A stretch of 64,000 nt of DNA from Streptomyces lomondensis (GCF_014651035.1 NZ_BMWC01000006.1:248001-312000); one strand, 5' to 3'. Positions 41,516-50,166 are shown, numbered from the stretch's first letter. Translations and numbers: made by a program. Notes: generated by a model not told the origin, from the letters alone.

Positions 41516-42478
41516 TCAGGTCACGTCGTCATAACCGTTGACCCGTTCCGTCCGGTCCGAGCTCGCCTGCTCGGGCAGCGCGGCGCGGCTGGTCGTCACG
41601 GGCTCGATCTCGCCGATGTCGTCGGGGGTGAGATCCAGCTCGGAGGCCTCGTCGTCGGCGGGGCCGAGGGCCTCGCGGCGGCTGCGACGGCGGTCGTTGA
41701 TCAGGGAGAAGAGCACCGCGGCGAAGTACAGGATCCAGATCGGCGCGGCGAGCGCCAGCATGGTCAGCGGGTCGGTGCTGGGCGTGGCGATGGCCGCGAA
41801 GACCGTGATGCCCATGATCATGCCGCGCCACCAGCCGAGCATGCGCTTGCCGGTGATCGCCCCGGTGAGATTGAGCATGACCAGGAGCAGGGGCAGCTCG
41901 AAGGAGAGGCCGAAGACGAGCACCATCCGCATGACCAGGTCGAGCAGGTCGTCCAGCGGGAGCAGGTTGGACGTGCCGCCCGGGGTGAATTCGAGCAGCA
42001 CCTTCGCGGTGGTGGGAAGGACCGTGTATGCGAAGTAGGCACCGACGAGGAACAGCGGGGCGCCCGTGGCGACGAAGGCGTAGGCGTACTTCTTCTCGTG
42101 CCGGTGCAGTCCGGGCGCGACGAAGGCCCACAGCTGGTAGAGCCAGACCGGTGAGGCCAGGACGACGCCGGCCATCAGGGACACCTTCAGCGCGAGCGTG
42201 AAGGGGGTGAGCAGGCCGTTGATGGTGATCTGCGCACACGGCTTGGTGCCCGCCTGCGACCTGGCCAGCTCCGCGAAGGTCTTGTCACAGCCGACCGAGT
42301 CGAGGATCGGCTTGGTGATCAAGTTGATGATGTCGTTGTAGAAGAAGGCGGCGAAGACCGTGACGACGACGATCGCCAGAATCGCCTTGGCGAGCCGGTT
42401 GCGGAGCTCGCGAAGGTGCTCCGCGAGGGGCATCCGCCCCTCGGGGTCCTTCTCCTTCTTGCGGGCAGACTTCAGCAA
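41516..42478 (-). CDS. tatC: Twin-arginine translocase subunit TatC
   Basis: This 320-aa integral membrane receptor recognises twin-arginine signal peptides and, with TatA, exports folded proteins. Six transmembrane helices are visible. Conserved motifs include PLAEHLRELRNRL near the N-terminus and SPVWLYQLWAFVAPGLHRHE. Later ones are FGLSFELPLLLVML and ATPSTDPLTMLALAAPIWIL. A cytoplasmic acidic tail of about 50 residues ends it. The start used is TTG 42478 (LLKSARKKEKDPEGRM), as no ATG or GTG precedes the conserved region; a start at the later Met is possible. It follows tatA by 47 nt. Confidence 0.96.
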   Translation of the reverse strand: MLKSARKKEKDPEGRMPLAEHLRELRNRLAKAILAIVVVTVFAAFFYNDIINLITKPILDSVGCDKTFAELARSQAGTKPCAQITINGLLTPFTLALKVSLMAGVVLASPVWLYQLWAFVAPGLHRHEKKYAYAFVATGAPLFLVGAYFAYTVLPTTAKVLLEFTPGGTSNLLPLDDLLDLVMRMVLVFGLSFELPLLLVMLNLTGAITGKRMLGWWRGMIMGITVFAAIATPSTDPLTMLALAAPIWILYFAAVLFSLINDRRRSRREALGPADDEASELDLTPDDIGEIEPVTTSRAALPEQASSDRTERVNGYDDVT

Positions 42479-42525
42479 CCCACGTTCCCATCTCGTGCGG
42501 CGGGCCGGAGGTGACCGGCCCTGCG

Positions 42526-42810
42526 TCAGCGCTTGGTCGTGTCAGTCGGCTCGTTGACCGGGCGGGAGCTGGTCACGTCACCGGGCGCTGCCTGGATGGT
42601 GCGCGGCGGGTTCTGCTCGTCGTTGTTGGGCGGGCCGGCCGGGGTCGTGGAGGACTTGTTCTCGTCCTTCATCGCCTTCGCCTCGCTCTTGAGGATGCGG
42701 GCGGACTTGCCGAGCGACCGAGCCATGTCCGGAAGCTTCTTCGCGCCGAACAGCAGGATGATGACGACGAGGATGAGAATGATCTCGGGGGCTCCGAGCC
42801 TTCCGAACAT
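42526..42810 (-). CDS. tatA: Twin-arginine translocase pore subunit TatA
   Basis: This 94-aa protein has the short N-terminal membrane helix (LGAPEIILILVVIILLFG) and the FGAKKLPDMARSLGKS hinge and amphipathic helix of TatA. A Pro/Asn/Thr-rich tail follows. TatA oligomers form the conduit for folded Tat substrates recruited by TatC. The ATG at 42810 is preceded by GAGAAGGT. It is the first gene of tatA-tatC. A perfect 18-bp palindrome lies about 40 nt upstream of the start. Confidence 0.95.
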   Translation of the reverse strand: MFGRLGAPEIILILVVIILLFGAKKLPDMARSLGKSARILKSEAKAMKDENKSSTTPAGPPNNDEQNPPRTIQAAPGDVTSSRPVNEPTDTTKR

Positions 42811-42850
42811 AAGTCTTTACCTTCTCACCGAGGCGGCTGTGGTGGGGTAC

Positions 42851-42868
42851 TGTCCGACCGGTCGGACA
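42851..42868. promoter_or_regulatory. Perfect 18-bp palindrome upstream of tatA
   Basis: TGTCCGACCGGTCGGACA is a complete inverted repeat, followed 2 nt later by another TGTCCGA half-site. A further CTGTCCGAAC lies near 43002. The array is 41 nt upstream of the tatA ATG and is a strong candidate operator, perhaps for a TetR-type or other dimeric regulator. The 42811-43069 gap holds no supported gene. Confidence 0.6.
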
Positions 42869-43069
42869 TATGTCCGAACGATCGTGTCGACAGCGATCGT
42901 AACGCTCGGGGGTGAACGTGAGGCAATCCCTCTGCAATCCCTGTGCGTACTCCCGTCCGCGGCCAGTGCCTCGTTAACCGGGCCGCGACCAGCAGAGTAC
43001 CTGTCCGAACCGCCCAGGTGACAGGGCGAAGTGTCCCAAAGCGCAACTCACAGCCGCCCGCAGGACGGC

Positions 43070-43264
43070 TCACAGGGCGTCCGCGGACCGGGCCGCGCTC
43101 TCCGCCGCCCGCTCCAGGTCGTCGGCGGCCCGGCTGATCCGGCGCGCCGAATCCGTGACCTGCCTGCCCAGGCGCTGTGCCTCCACGAAGACCCGCACGG
43201 CGAGCACCCCGAGCACGACGAGACCCACGAAACCCACGGCAATCGCGAACATCGGCCAGAACAT
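43070..43264 (-). CDS. Small membrane protein, 64 aa
   Basis: This short protein has one N-terminal membrane helix (MFAIAVGFVGLVVLGVLAVR) and a charged amphipathic or coiled-coil C-terminal half (RRISRAADDLERAAESAARS). No known family is named. Position between tatA and a zinc-ribbon gene, codon use, and a -10-like TAGGCT placed 7 nt before the ATG for leaderless transcription support it as a real gene. It resembles TatB or TatA in layout (short helix then amphipathic helix), but lacks the FG hinge. A role in Tat is therefore only a guess. Confidence 0.65.
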   Translation of the reverse strand: MFWPMFAIAVGFVGLVVLGVLAVRVFVEAQRLGRQVTDSARRISRAADDLERAAESAARSADAL

Positions 43265-43271
43265 GACGCCG

Positions 43272-43277
43272 AGCCTA
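43272..43277 (-). promoter_or_regulatory. -10 element for the 64-aa membrane protein
   Basis: TAGGCT on the minus strand ends 7 nt before the ATG, so the mRNA would start at the initiation codon. No ribosome-binding site is present. Confidence 0.4.
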
Positions 43278-43300
43278 GACCTTTCCGGGGGCCCGCCCCG

Positions 43301-43594
43301 CTAGAGGGTCGAATGGAGCCGCAGGGTCCGCACGCCGCCGCCGGTGAGCAGCTCCACGATCCGCTCCCCCGCGGGCTTGCGGACGGACGCCCCGCACTCC
43401 GGGCAGGTGAAGGAGTAGAAGGTGGTGCGGCTCGTGGCGCCGATGGCGAGGCGCAGGGCGCCCGCGGTGAGCTCGAAGCGCCCCCGGCAGTCCGGGCAGC
43501 CCGCCTTGAACACCACCGGGGAGACGCTTCTCATCCCGGCGAACGCGGACTCCACCGTCATGCCCCGCGCACCGGACGTCACCGACTCGCTCAC
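43301..43594 (-). CDS. Zinc-ribbon protein (FmdB-like)
   Basis: This 97-aa protein has two CXXC pairs (AGCPDCRGRFEL and FTCPECGASVRK) that should form a zinc ribbon. Between them is a short strand-rich segment. The GTG at 43594 is chosen because GAGGAGCGAGGG precedes it; the open extension to 43687 is Pro/Arg-rich and unsupported. Its function is unknown; such ribbons often bind nucleic acid or regulate a partner enzyme. It lies downstream of pafC on the same strand with a gap of about 100 nt. Confidence 0.75.
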   Translation of the reverse strand: MSESVTSGARGMTVESAFAGMRSVSPVVFKAGCPDCRGRFELTAGALRLAIGATSRTTFYSFTCPECGASVRKPAGERIVELLTGGGVRTLRLHSTL

Positions 43595-43694
43595 AGCCCT
43601 CGCTCCTCTTCCTGGGGTCGTTCGCCTCGGGGGCACCACAGCCGGTGTGCGGGACGGCCGTGCCGGGCCGTCGGCGCCGGTGGGCACCTGTGGC

Positions 43695-44759
43695 TCACTC
43701 GCGTCTGCCGTCCGGCCCGTCCGGAACCGCCTGCACCGCCTGCGGCGCCTCGGGGGTCTCCACCGCGTCGGCCGCCTCGATCCCGTCGTAGGCCGCCAGC
43801 GCCTCGCGGGCCGCCCGCCGGGCGCTGTCGGCGAGCTCCGGCGGGGAGACGATCCGGCCGTCCCGGCCGAGCCGCAGCGCCAGGCGCCGCAGCGACGCCG
43901 GGTCGGGCGTCCGCAGAGTGATACGCAGCCCGCCGTCCGGCAGCTCGTCCGCGCTGTCGTGCGGGTAGTACTCGGCGACCCAGCGGCCGCCGGGGCCGAC
44001 CTCGACCACGACCTCGGGGTCCTCGGCCGCGGGCTGCACCAGGGCCTCGGACAGGTCCCGCAGCTCGATTTCCGGCGGCGCCGACGGCTCGTCCAGGATC
44101 TTGATCTCGGCGACCCGGTCGAGCCGGAAGGTGCGGCGCGCCTCCGAGCGGCGGCACCAGGCCTCGACGTAGGTGTGCCCGACGCTGACCAGGCGGATGG
44201 GGTCGATCTCCCGCTCGGTGACCTCGTCGCGGGCGGGCGAGTAGTAGCGGATCCACAGGCGGCGGCGCTCGGCGATGGCCCGGTCGACGTCCGCGAAGAC
44301 GCCGCCCTCGGACTCGAAGGTCACCGACAGGCGCGAGCTGGCGCCGGCCGCCTCGCCGGCCGCGGTCTCCACCTTGGCCGTCGCCCGCAGCAGGGCCTGC
44401 CGGTCGCTCTCGCGCAGTCCGGGCAGCGTGGCCACGGCCCGGGCGGCGACGAGCAGGGCGGTGGCCTCGTCGGCGGCGAGTCTGAGCGGCTCGGCCGCCT
44501 CCGCCGCGAGGGCGGCCGGGTTGTGCCACCAGATGCGCTCGCCGTCGGTGTCGATGTCGAGCAGGTCGCCGCCGCGGAAACTCGTCCCGCACATAGGCAG
44601 CACGTCGAGGTCGGAGACCAGCTCGTCCTCCGTGATGCCGAAGGCGCGCGCGACGTCCTCGACCCGGGCCCCGGGGCGCTCCCGCAGGTACGTCACCAGG
44701 GAGAGCATCCGCCGGGTCTGGTCGATGGCGTTCACGGGCCTGGCCGGTTTGCCTGCCAC
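43695..44759 (-). CDS. pafC: WYL-domain transcriptional regulator PafC
   Basis: This 354-aa protein has an N-terminal helix-turn-helix (RMLSLVTYLRERPGARVEDV, then ARAFGITEDELVSDLDVL). A WYL domain follows (RRLWIRYYSPARDEVTEREI, then DPIRLVSVGHTYVEAWCRRS). A C-terminal WCX-like extension ends it. In mycobacteria PafB and PafC form a heterodimer that activates many DNA-damage genes independently of LexA. The GTG start is 17 nt after the pafB stop, so the two are coexpressed. It is part of the Pup-proteasome locus, as usual in actinobacteria. Confidence 0.93.
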   Translation of the reverse strand: MAGKPARPVNAIDQTRRMLSLVTYLRERPGARVEDVARAFGITEDELVSDLDVLPMCGTSFRGGDLLDIDTDGERIWWHNPAALAAEAAEPLRLAADEATALLVAARAVATLPGLRESDRQALLRATAKVETAAGEAAGASSRLSVTFESEGGVFADVDRAIAERRRLWIRYYSPARDEVTEREIDPIRLVSVGHTYVEAWCRRSEARRTFRLDRVAEIKILDEPSAPPEIELRDLSEALVQPAAEDPEVVVEVGPGGRWVAEYYPHDSADELPDGGLRITLRTPDPASLRRLALRLGRDGRIVSPPELADSARRAAREALAAYDGIEAADAVETPEAPQAVQAVPDGPDGRRE

Positions 44760-44776
44760 TGTCTTCCCGCTCCCCC

Positions 44777-45754
44777 TCAGCCCTTGGCCACGGCTCGCAG
44801 CCGGTCCACCACGTCGGCCCGCAGCTCGGCGGGCTCCAGGACCACCACGTCCGGCCCGAACTCCACCAGCCAGGCGTCCAGCCCGTGGCCGTACGGAATC
44901 TCCAACTCGTCCCAGCCGTCGCCGAGTTCCCGGACGGAGGTGGCCTTCGCCCGAAGGGGGTAGCCGGCGTCCGAGCGCAGCCGGATCCGCGCGGTGCGGT
45001 CGGCGATCTCCCCGGCCCAGCTCGCGACGGTCTCACGGACGGTGACGACGTCCGGGACGGGGGCGGTGTACCGGCCGCCGCGCGAGCGGACCTTGCCGGT
45101 GATCCGGGACAGCCGGAAGACCCGCTCGGCGCCCCGGTCGCGGTCCCAGCCCGCCAGGTACCAGTGGCCCCGCCAGCACTCCAGCGCCCACGGCTCCACG
45201 TGCCGCTGCTCCGGGTGGGCGGCGGTGGCCTTGCGGTAGTCGAAGACGACGGGCCGGCGGTCCCGGCAGGCGAGCATCAGCGGCTCGAAGGCCGCCTCGT
45301 GCACGGGGATCCGCGGCTCCAGCGCGCCGTGCGCCCCGTACGGGTCGACGTCCTCGGGGAGTCCCGCCGCGCGCAGCTTCTGCAGGGCGCCGCTGGCCGC
45401 TCCGGCGAGCCGGGCCTGCTGCCACACCTTGGCGGCGAGGCCCAGCGCGGCGGCCTCCTCGGCGTCCAGGGTGATGGGCGGCAGGCGGTTGCTGTCGCGA
45501 CGGGCCAGGTAGCCGATCTCGCCGTCGAGGCTCTCGACGGTCTCGATGACCAGTCCGAGTTCGCGCAGGTCGTCCTTGTCGCGCTCGAACATGCGGTTGA
45601 AGGAGTCGTCGGAGCCGGACGCGCCGTTTCCCGGCCCGAAGGCCTCGACGTAGGCCTCGATGGAGTCACGCAGCTCGCGCTTGCTGAGCGGCCGCCGCGT
45701 CCCGAGCAGACACAGCGCCAGGTTCATCAGCCGCTCGGCCTTGGCAATGGCCAT
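44777..45754 (-). CDS. pafB: WYL-domain transcriptional regulator PafB
   Basis: This 325-aa partner of PafC begins MAIAKAERLMNLALCLLGTR and has a winged helix at residues 1-65. The WYL core includes RRPVVFDYRKATAAHPEQRH and VEPWALECWRGHWYLAGWDR, and a C-terminal domain ends with VDRLRAVAKG. ATG 45754 with GGGAGG upstream is used instead of the open extension to 45835. A strong hairpin isolates it from the upstream FKBP gene, so pafBC has its own promoter within about 75 nt. PafBC responds to DNA damage in mycobacteria. Confidence 0.94.
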   Translation of the reverse strand: MAIAKAERLMNLALCLLGTRRPLSKRELRDSIEAYVEAFGPGNGASGSDDSFNRMFERDKDDLRELGLVIETVESLDGEIGYLARRDSNRLPPITLDAEEAAALGLAAKVWQQARLAGAASGALQKLRAAGLPEDVDPYGAHGALEPRIPVHEAAFEPLMLACRDRRPVVFDYRKATAAHPEQRHVEPWALECWRGHWYLAGWDRDRGAERVFRLSRITGKVRSRGGRYTAPVPDVVTVRETVASWAGEIADRTARIRLRSDAGYPLRAKATSVRELGDGWDELEIPYGHGLDAWLVEFGPDVVVLEPAELRADVVDRLRAVAKG

Positions 45755-45827
45755 CGACGCGCTTCGCCTCCCTATGGTGCTTACGAGCGATGACCGTACC
45801 GCCACAGGGTGGCACGGCAAAAGCCGA

Positions 45828-45854
45828 GGGCCCATGCCGAGCAGGCATGGGCCC
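45828..45854 (-). terminator. Terminator between the FKBP gene and pafB
   Basis: GGGCCCATGCC and GGCATGGGCCC form a perfect 11-bp stem with loop GAGCA, 28 nt after the FKBP stop codon. It could act in both directions. Confidence 0.85.
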
Positions 45855-45882
45855 CAGGTGATCGAGTCTGTCCGAACCTTGC

Positions 45883-46254
45883 TCAGACCCCGAGCAGGTC
45901 GACCACGAAGATCAGCGTCTCGCCGGGCTTGATCAGAGGGGACGGGCTCTGGTTGCCGTAGGCGAGGTGGGCGGGGATGGTCAGCTGGCGGCGGCCGCCG
46001 ACCTTCATGCCCTGCACGCCCTGGTCCCAGCCCTTGATGACCCGGCCGCCGCCCAGCGGGAAGCGGAAGGGGGTGCCGCGGTTCCAGCTGGCGTCGAACT
46101 CCTCGCCCGTGCTGAAGGAGACACCGACGTAGTGCACGGTGACGGTCTGGCCCGCCTGCGCGACCGGGCCGTCGCCTTCCCAGATGTCCTTGATCTCGAG
46201 GTCCGCCGGGGGCTCGCCGCCCGGGAAGTCGATCTCGGGCTTGTCGATGCTCAC
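45883..46254 (-). CDS. FKBP-type peptidyl-prolyl isomerase (cytoplasmic)
   Basis: This 123-aa single-domain FKBP catalyses proline cis-trans isomerisation. It contains VHYVGVSFSTGEEFDASWNR, VIKGWDQGVQGMKVGGRRQL, IPAHLAYGNQSP and LIFVVDLLGV, the complete FK506-binding fold. No signal peptide is present. GTG 46254 follows GGAG. It sits beside a larger secreted FKBP and the proteasome genes. Confidence 0.95.
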   Translation of the reverse strand: MSIDKPEIDFPGGEPPADLEIKDIWEGDGPVAQAGQTVTVHYVGVSFSTGEEFDASWNRGTPFRFPLGGGRVIKGWDQGVQGMKVGGRRQLTIPAHLAYGNQSPSPLIKPGETLIFVVDLLGV

Positions 46255-46315
46255 GTCTCTAGCTCCTGCTTGTCTGCGGAAAGGCGAACACGCACAGTCT
46301 TACATCCCTCGCCCG

Positions 46316-47317
46316 TCACAGCTTCGCGAGGATGTCCACCGAGAAGACCAGCGTGGAGTCCTTCTTGATGCCGCTACCCTGCGGCGGGTTGTCGCCGTAG
46401 CCCAGCTCCGGCGGGATGACGATGAGGACGCGGCTGCCGACCTTCTTGCCGGTCAGGCCCTGCGCCCAGCCCTTGACGACCTGCTGGAGCGAGAACGACA
46501 CCAGCTGCTTGTTGGCGTACGAGGAGTCGAACTCCTTGCCGCCGTCCCACAGCACGCCCTTGTACTGCACCAGCACGCTGTTGTCGGCGGCGACCTCCTC
46601 GCCGTCGCCCTCCAGGACGTACTCCGCCACGAGCTTCTTCGGGGCGGTCGCCTTGGGCACCTCGATGGAGGGGGCCTTGCCGTCGGTGTTGGTGCCGACC
46701 TTGGGGAGGTCCGCGTTGTCCTGCGTGACCTCCTTGCCCTTCGCGGAGCTGGTGGCGTTGAACGCGTCCTGGATGTCGACGACGAAGACCAGGGTGTCGG
46801 TGCCCTTGATGCCCGCCTGCGGGTTGCCCTGCGAGCCGTAGCCCCAGGTGGGCGGGACGGCCATCTCGACACGGCTGCCGGCCTTCTTGCCGGCCAGCGC
46901 GTACCGCCAGCCGTCGATGATCTGGCCCTGGGTGAGCTGGATGGCCAGGCGGGCCTTGCGGTCGTAGGAGTTGTCGAAGACCTTGGCGGTGTTCCAGACC
47001 TGGCCCAGGTAGTGCGCCACGACGAAGTCGTTCTCCGCGACGGTCTTGCCCGTGCCCGCGATCAGGGTCTTCACCGCGAGCTGCTTCGACGGCTCTCCGC
47101 TGCCCTTGGCCACCGTCGGCTTCTCGTCGAACTTGCTGCCCGCGGTGACCGCCGGGAGCGGGCCGTCGACGATCTTCGGCGGCGGGGCCGCGGACGGGCC
47201 CGACGCCGAGGGCGACGGGCTGTCGCTCGCCTTGCTCGAGTCGGACTTGTCGTCGCCGCATGCGGCGAGCGTGGCCAGTCCTGCGGGTACGGAGATGAGA
47301 AGTGAGCGTCGGCGCAC
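46316..47317 (-). CDS. Lipoprotein with two FKBP-type isomerase domains
   Basis: This 333-aa protein begins RRRSLLISVPAGLATLAACG, a short basic N-region, hydrophobic helix and lipobox LAAC, so it should be lipidated and anchored outside the membrane. Two FKBP domains follow. The first covers about 75-190 (VVAHYLGQVWNTAKVFDNSY, then VPPTWGYGSQGNPQ). The second covers about 215-333 (VLVQYKGVLWDGGKEFDSSY, then IPPELGYGDNPPQG). Both keep aromatic active-site residues. It probably helps fold secreted proteins. GTG 47317 is the start of the signal; the open extension to 47443 is not supported. Confidence 0.93.
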   Translation of the reverse strand: MRRRSLLISVPAGLATLAACGDDKSDSSKASDSPSPSASGPSAAPPPKIVDGPLPAVTAGSKFDEKPTVAKGSGEPSKQLAVKTLIAGTGKTVAENDFVVAHYLGQVWNTAKVFDNSYDRKARLAIQLTQGQIIDGWRYALAGKKAGSRVEMAVPPTWGYGSQGNPQAGIKGTDTLVFVVDIQDAFNATSSAKGKEVTQDNADLPKVGTNTDGKAPSIEVPKATAPKKLVAEYVLEGDGEEVAADNSVLVQYKGVLWDGGKEFDSSYANKQLVSFSLQQVVKGWAQGLTGKKVGSRVLIVIPPELGYGDNPPQGSGIKKDSTLVFSVDILAKL

Positions 47318-47447
47318 TGTGGGGGCCTCGTAATCGGTCGATCTCGTTGATGGCGTGCGCGCAACTCTACGGCGTGAGAAGGGCGCCGCACTTGTAACGT
47401 ACGGCGCCCGTGTTGCGTTCCGGCGATTTTCCCGCCGGCGCATTTCC

Positions 47448-48809
47448 TCACATTCCGGCGATCAGCTTCTCCACCCGGTCGTCCACCGAACGGAACGGGT
47501 CCTTGCACAACACGGTGCGCTGGGCCTGGTCGTTGAGCTTGAGGTGGACCCAGTCGACCGTGAAGTCACGGCGCTGCTCCTGGGCGCGCCGGATGAAGTC
47601 GCCGCGCAGCCGGGCCCGAGTGGTCTGCGGCGGCACGGACTTGCCCTCGAAGATCTTCAAGTCGTTGCAGACGCGGGCCGCCTGCCCCTTCTTCTCCAGC
47701 AGGTAGTACAGGCCGCGGCGGCGGTGGATGTCGTGGTAGGCGAGGTCTATCTGCGCGACTCGCGGGTGCGACATGGTCATGTTGTGCTTGGCCCGGTACC
47801 GCTCGAGGAGCTTGTACTTGATGACCCAGTCGATCTCGGTGCCGATGCGGTCGAGGTCCTCGCTCTCGATCGCGTCCAGCGTGCGGCCCCACAGCTCCAG
47901 GACCTGCTCGACCGTGCCGGTGCGGATGCCGCGGCGCTCGCAGAAGTCCAGGGCCTTCTCGTAGTACTCGCGCTGCACCTCCAGGGCGGAGGCCTCGCGT
48001 CCGCTGGCCAGGCGGACCTTGCGGCGGCCGGTGATGTCGTGGCTGACCTCGCGGATCGCCCGGATCGGGTTCTCCAGGGTGAGGTCGCGCATCACCGTGC
48101 CCGCCTCGATCATGCGCAGCACCAGGTCGGTGGCGCCGACCTTGAGCAGCATGGTCGTCTCGGACATGTTGGAGTCGCCCACGATGACGTGCAGGCGGCG
48201 GTAGCGCTCCGCGTCCGCGTGCGGCTCGTCGCGGGTGTTGATGATCGGCCGGGAGCGGGTCGTCGCCGAGGAGACGCCCTCCCAGATGTGCTCGGCCCGC
48301 TGGCTGACGCAGTACACGGCCCCGCGCGGCGTCTGGAGCACCTTGCCGGCGCCGCACAGCAACTGCCGCGTGACCAGGAACGGAATCAGAATGTCCGCGA
48401 GCCGCGAGAACTCCCCGTGCCGCGCCACGAGATAGTTCTCGTGGCATCCGTAGGAGTTGCCCGCCGAGTCGGTGTTGTTCTTGAAGAGGTAGACGTCGCC
48501 CGCGATTCCCTCCTCGTGCAGGCGTCGTTCGGCGTCCACCAGGAGTCCTTCGAGAATGCGCTCGCCCGCTTTGTCGTGGGTGACCAGTTCGATCACGTTG
48601 TCACATTCCGGTGTGGCGTATTCCGGATGCGATCCCACGTCGAGATAGAGGCGGGCGCCGTTTCGCAGAAAGACATTGCTGCTGCGGCCCCATGACACGA
48701 CACGGCGGAAGAGGTACCGCGCCACCTCGTCAGGAGACAGGCGGCGCTGTCCCCTGAACGTGCACGTGACGCCGTACTCGTTCTCCAGCCCGAAAATGCG
48801 GCGGTCCAT
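47448..48809 (-). CDS. pafA: Pup-protein ligase PafA
   Basis: PafA couples the C-terminal glutamate of Pup to substrate lysines using ATP, marking proteins for the proteasome. The 453-aa protein begins MDRRIFGLENEYGVTCTFRG and shows the glutamine-synthetase-like metal residues in ARLYLDVGSHPEYATPE. It also has FKNNTDSAGNSYGCHENYL, the RDEPHADAERYRRLHVIVGD stretch and a C-terminal DPFRSVDDRVEKL. It lacks the extra loop seen in Dop. It is 9 nt from the MFS gene and separated from pup, dop and arc by the MFS/LacI pair and proteasome genes. Confidence 0.97.
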   Translation of the reverse strand: MDRRIFGLENEYGVTCTFRGQRRLSPDEVARYLFRRVVSWGRSSNVFLRNGARLYLDVGSHPEYATPECDNVIELVTHDKAGERILEGLLVDAERRLHEEGIAGDVYLFKNNTDSAGNSYGCHENYLVARHGEFSRLADILIPFLVTRQLLCGAGKVLQTPRGAVYCVSQRAEHIWEGVSSATTRSRPIINTRDEPHADAERYRRLHVIVGDSNMSETTMLLKVGATDLVLRMIEAGTVMRDLTLENPIRAIREVSHDITGRRKVRLASGREASALEVQREYYEKALDFCERRGIRTGTVEQVLELWGRTLDAIESEDLDRIGTEIDWVIKYKLLERYRAKHNMTMSHPRVAQIDLAYHDIHRRRGLYYLLEKKGQAARVCNDLKIFEGKSVPPQTTRARLRGDFIRRAQEQRRDFTVDWVHLKLNDQAQRTVLCKDPFRSVDDRVEKLIAGM

Positions 48810-48818
48810 GAGGGAACA

Positions 48819-50078
48819 TTACGCCCGATCCCCTGAACTGAAACGGGGTTCGACGGCACGGTTTGGATCATTTTCCGAACCGGCCACAACGACCGCCCCC
48901 TGGCCGGGAGCTGCGAGTACCCGTCCTGTGGCGGTCAAAACCAGCAGGGACACGCCACCCGCGGCACCCGGCACGGCGAACCCCCACAGGGCCCCGCCCA
49001 CCTCTACGACGGGCCCCGCGACGCCCGTTCCGACCGAGTGGCCCACGGTGAACGTGGTCACGAGCCAGGAGAACGCCTCGGTGACCGTGCCGCGCGGCGC
49101 GTGCCGGTCGACCAGGACGAACGCGCAGGCGATGGCGGGCGCGAGGAAGACCCCGGCGAGCGCGGTCAGCGCCACCATGGGCACCGCGTCCGGCATGAGC
49201 AACAGCGGCAGATAACACACCACCAGAAGGGCCACCAGCACCCGCAGTCGCCGCGCGGGCTCACCGGCCCACTGCCGGGCCCCGTACACGGAGCCGCCGA
49301 CCAGCGCCCCGAACCCCAGAGCCGCCATCAGCCAGCCGTACACGACGTCACCGCCGTGGTCGTCCGCGTAGGGCACCGAGGCGACCGTGATGGACCCGAG
49401 CGCCATCCCGATGAACAGGAACGCCGCCAGCAGCGCCACCAGCCCCGCCGAGCGCAGCGCACCCAGCCAGTGCGCCTCGCGCGGCGCCGACCGCCACGCG
49501 CGCGAGGGCGGCGACACCACCACGGACAGCGCCCCCAGCACCCCGACGACGTTCAGCACGAGCAGCGCGGCCTGGGCCGACCACAGGGACACGCACAGCG
49601 TCACGAGCAGCGGCCCGACGGTGAACATCACCTCCTGGGCCACGGCGTCCATGGCGTACGCGGTATGCACGTGCTCCTCCTTGCGGAGGACGGACGACCA
49701 CAGCGCCCGCAGCCCGCCCTCGAGGGGCGGCGTGAAGAGCCCGGCGGCCGCCACGGCGGCATACGCGAAGGGCAGCGACCCGATCCCGCCGAAGGCGAAG
49801 ACGGCCATGGCGAGCCCGGAGAGGACAGCCGCCGGCAACTGCACCCGCGGCTGCCCGCGCAGGTCCACGAGCCGGCCCAGCACCGGCTGCCCCACGGCGT
49901 TGGCGACGCCGTACACGCCCGCCAGCGCCCCCGCGAGGGTGTACGAACCGCCTTCGGCCCGGACGAACAGCAGGATCGCGATGGCCGCCGTGGCGTTGGG
50001 CAGCCGGCCCACGAGCGTGCCGACGAGCAGTCGCGCGGCGTGTCGCGCCCGGAGGATCTCCAGGTATCCCGTGGCCAT
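48819..50078 (-). CDS. Major facilitator superfamily transporter
   Basis: This 419-aa membrane protein has about 12 hydrophobic helices. The early motif LLVGTLVGRLPNATAAIAIL is followed by QPVLGRLVDLRGQPR (an MFS motif A variant between helices 2 and 3). The C-terminal half includes LVDRHAPRGTVTEAFSWLVT. The substrate is unknown. It is divergent from a LacI-type regulator, so the pair is probably regulated together. Position inside the proteasome locus between pafA and prcA is conserved, from memory, in streptomycetes, but a link with proteolysis is not shown. Confidence 0.9.
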   Translation of the reverse strand: MATGYLEILRARHAARLLVGTLVGRLPNATAAIAILLFVRAEGGSYTLAGALAGVYGVANAVGQPVLGRLVDLRGQPRVQLPAAVLSGLAMAVFAFGGIGSLPFAYAAVAAAGLFTPPLEGGLRALWSSVLRKEEHVHTAYAMDAVAQEVMFTVGPLLVTLCVSLWSAQAALLVLNVVGVLGALSVVVSPPSRAWRSAPREAHWLGALRSAGLVALLAAFLFIGMALGSITVASVPYADDHGGDVVYGWLMAALGFGALVGGSVYGARQWAGEPARRLRVLVALLVVCYLPLLLMPDAVPMVALTALAGVFLAPAIACAFVLVDRHAPRGTVTEAFSWLVTTFTVGHSVGTGVAGPVVEVGGALWGFAVPGAAGGVSLLVLTATGRVLAAPGQGAVVVAGSENDPNRAVEPRFSSGDRA

Positions 50079-50095
50079 GTCTCCGCCCTAAGTTT

Positions 50096-50122
50096 TACGT
50101 ATAACGTCGGCTCCCATACGTA
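50096..50122. promoter_or_regulatory. Inverted repeat between MFS and LacI genes
   Basis: TACGTAT (50096-50102) and ATACGTA (50116-50122) are perfect inverted arms 13 nt apart in an AT-rich gap between the divergent MFS and LacI genes. This is a likely operator for the LacI-type protein. Confidence 0.5.
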
Positions 50123-50166
50123 CCATGGCGGCTGTTCACGAGTCCAGACGAAGGAGCGGCCCGACG

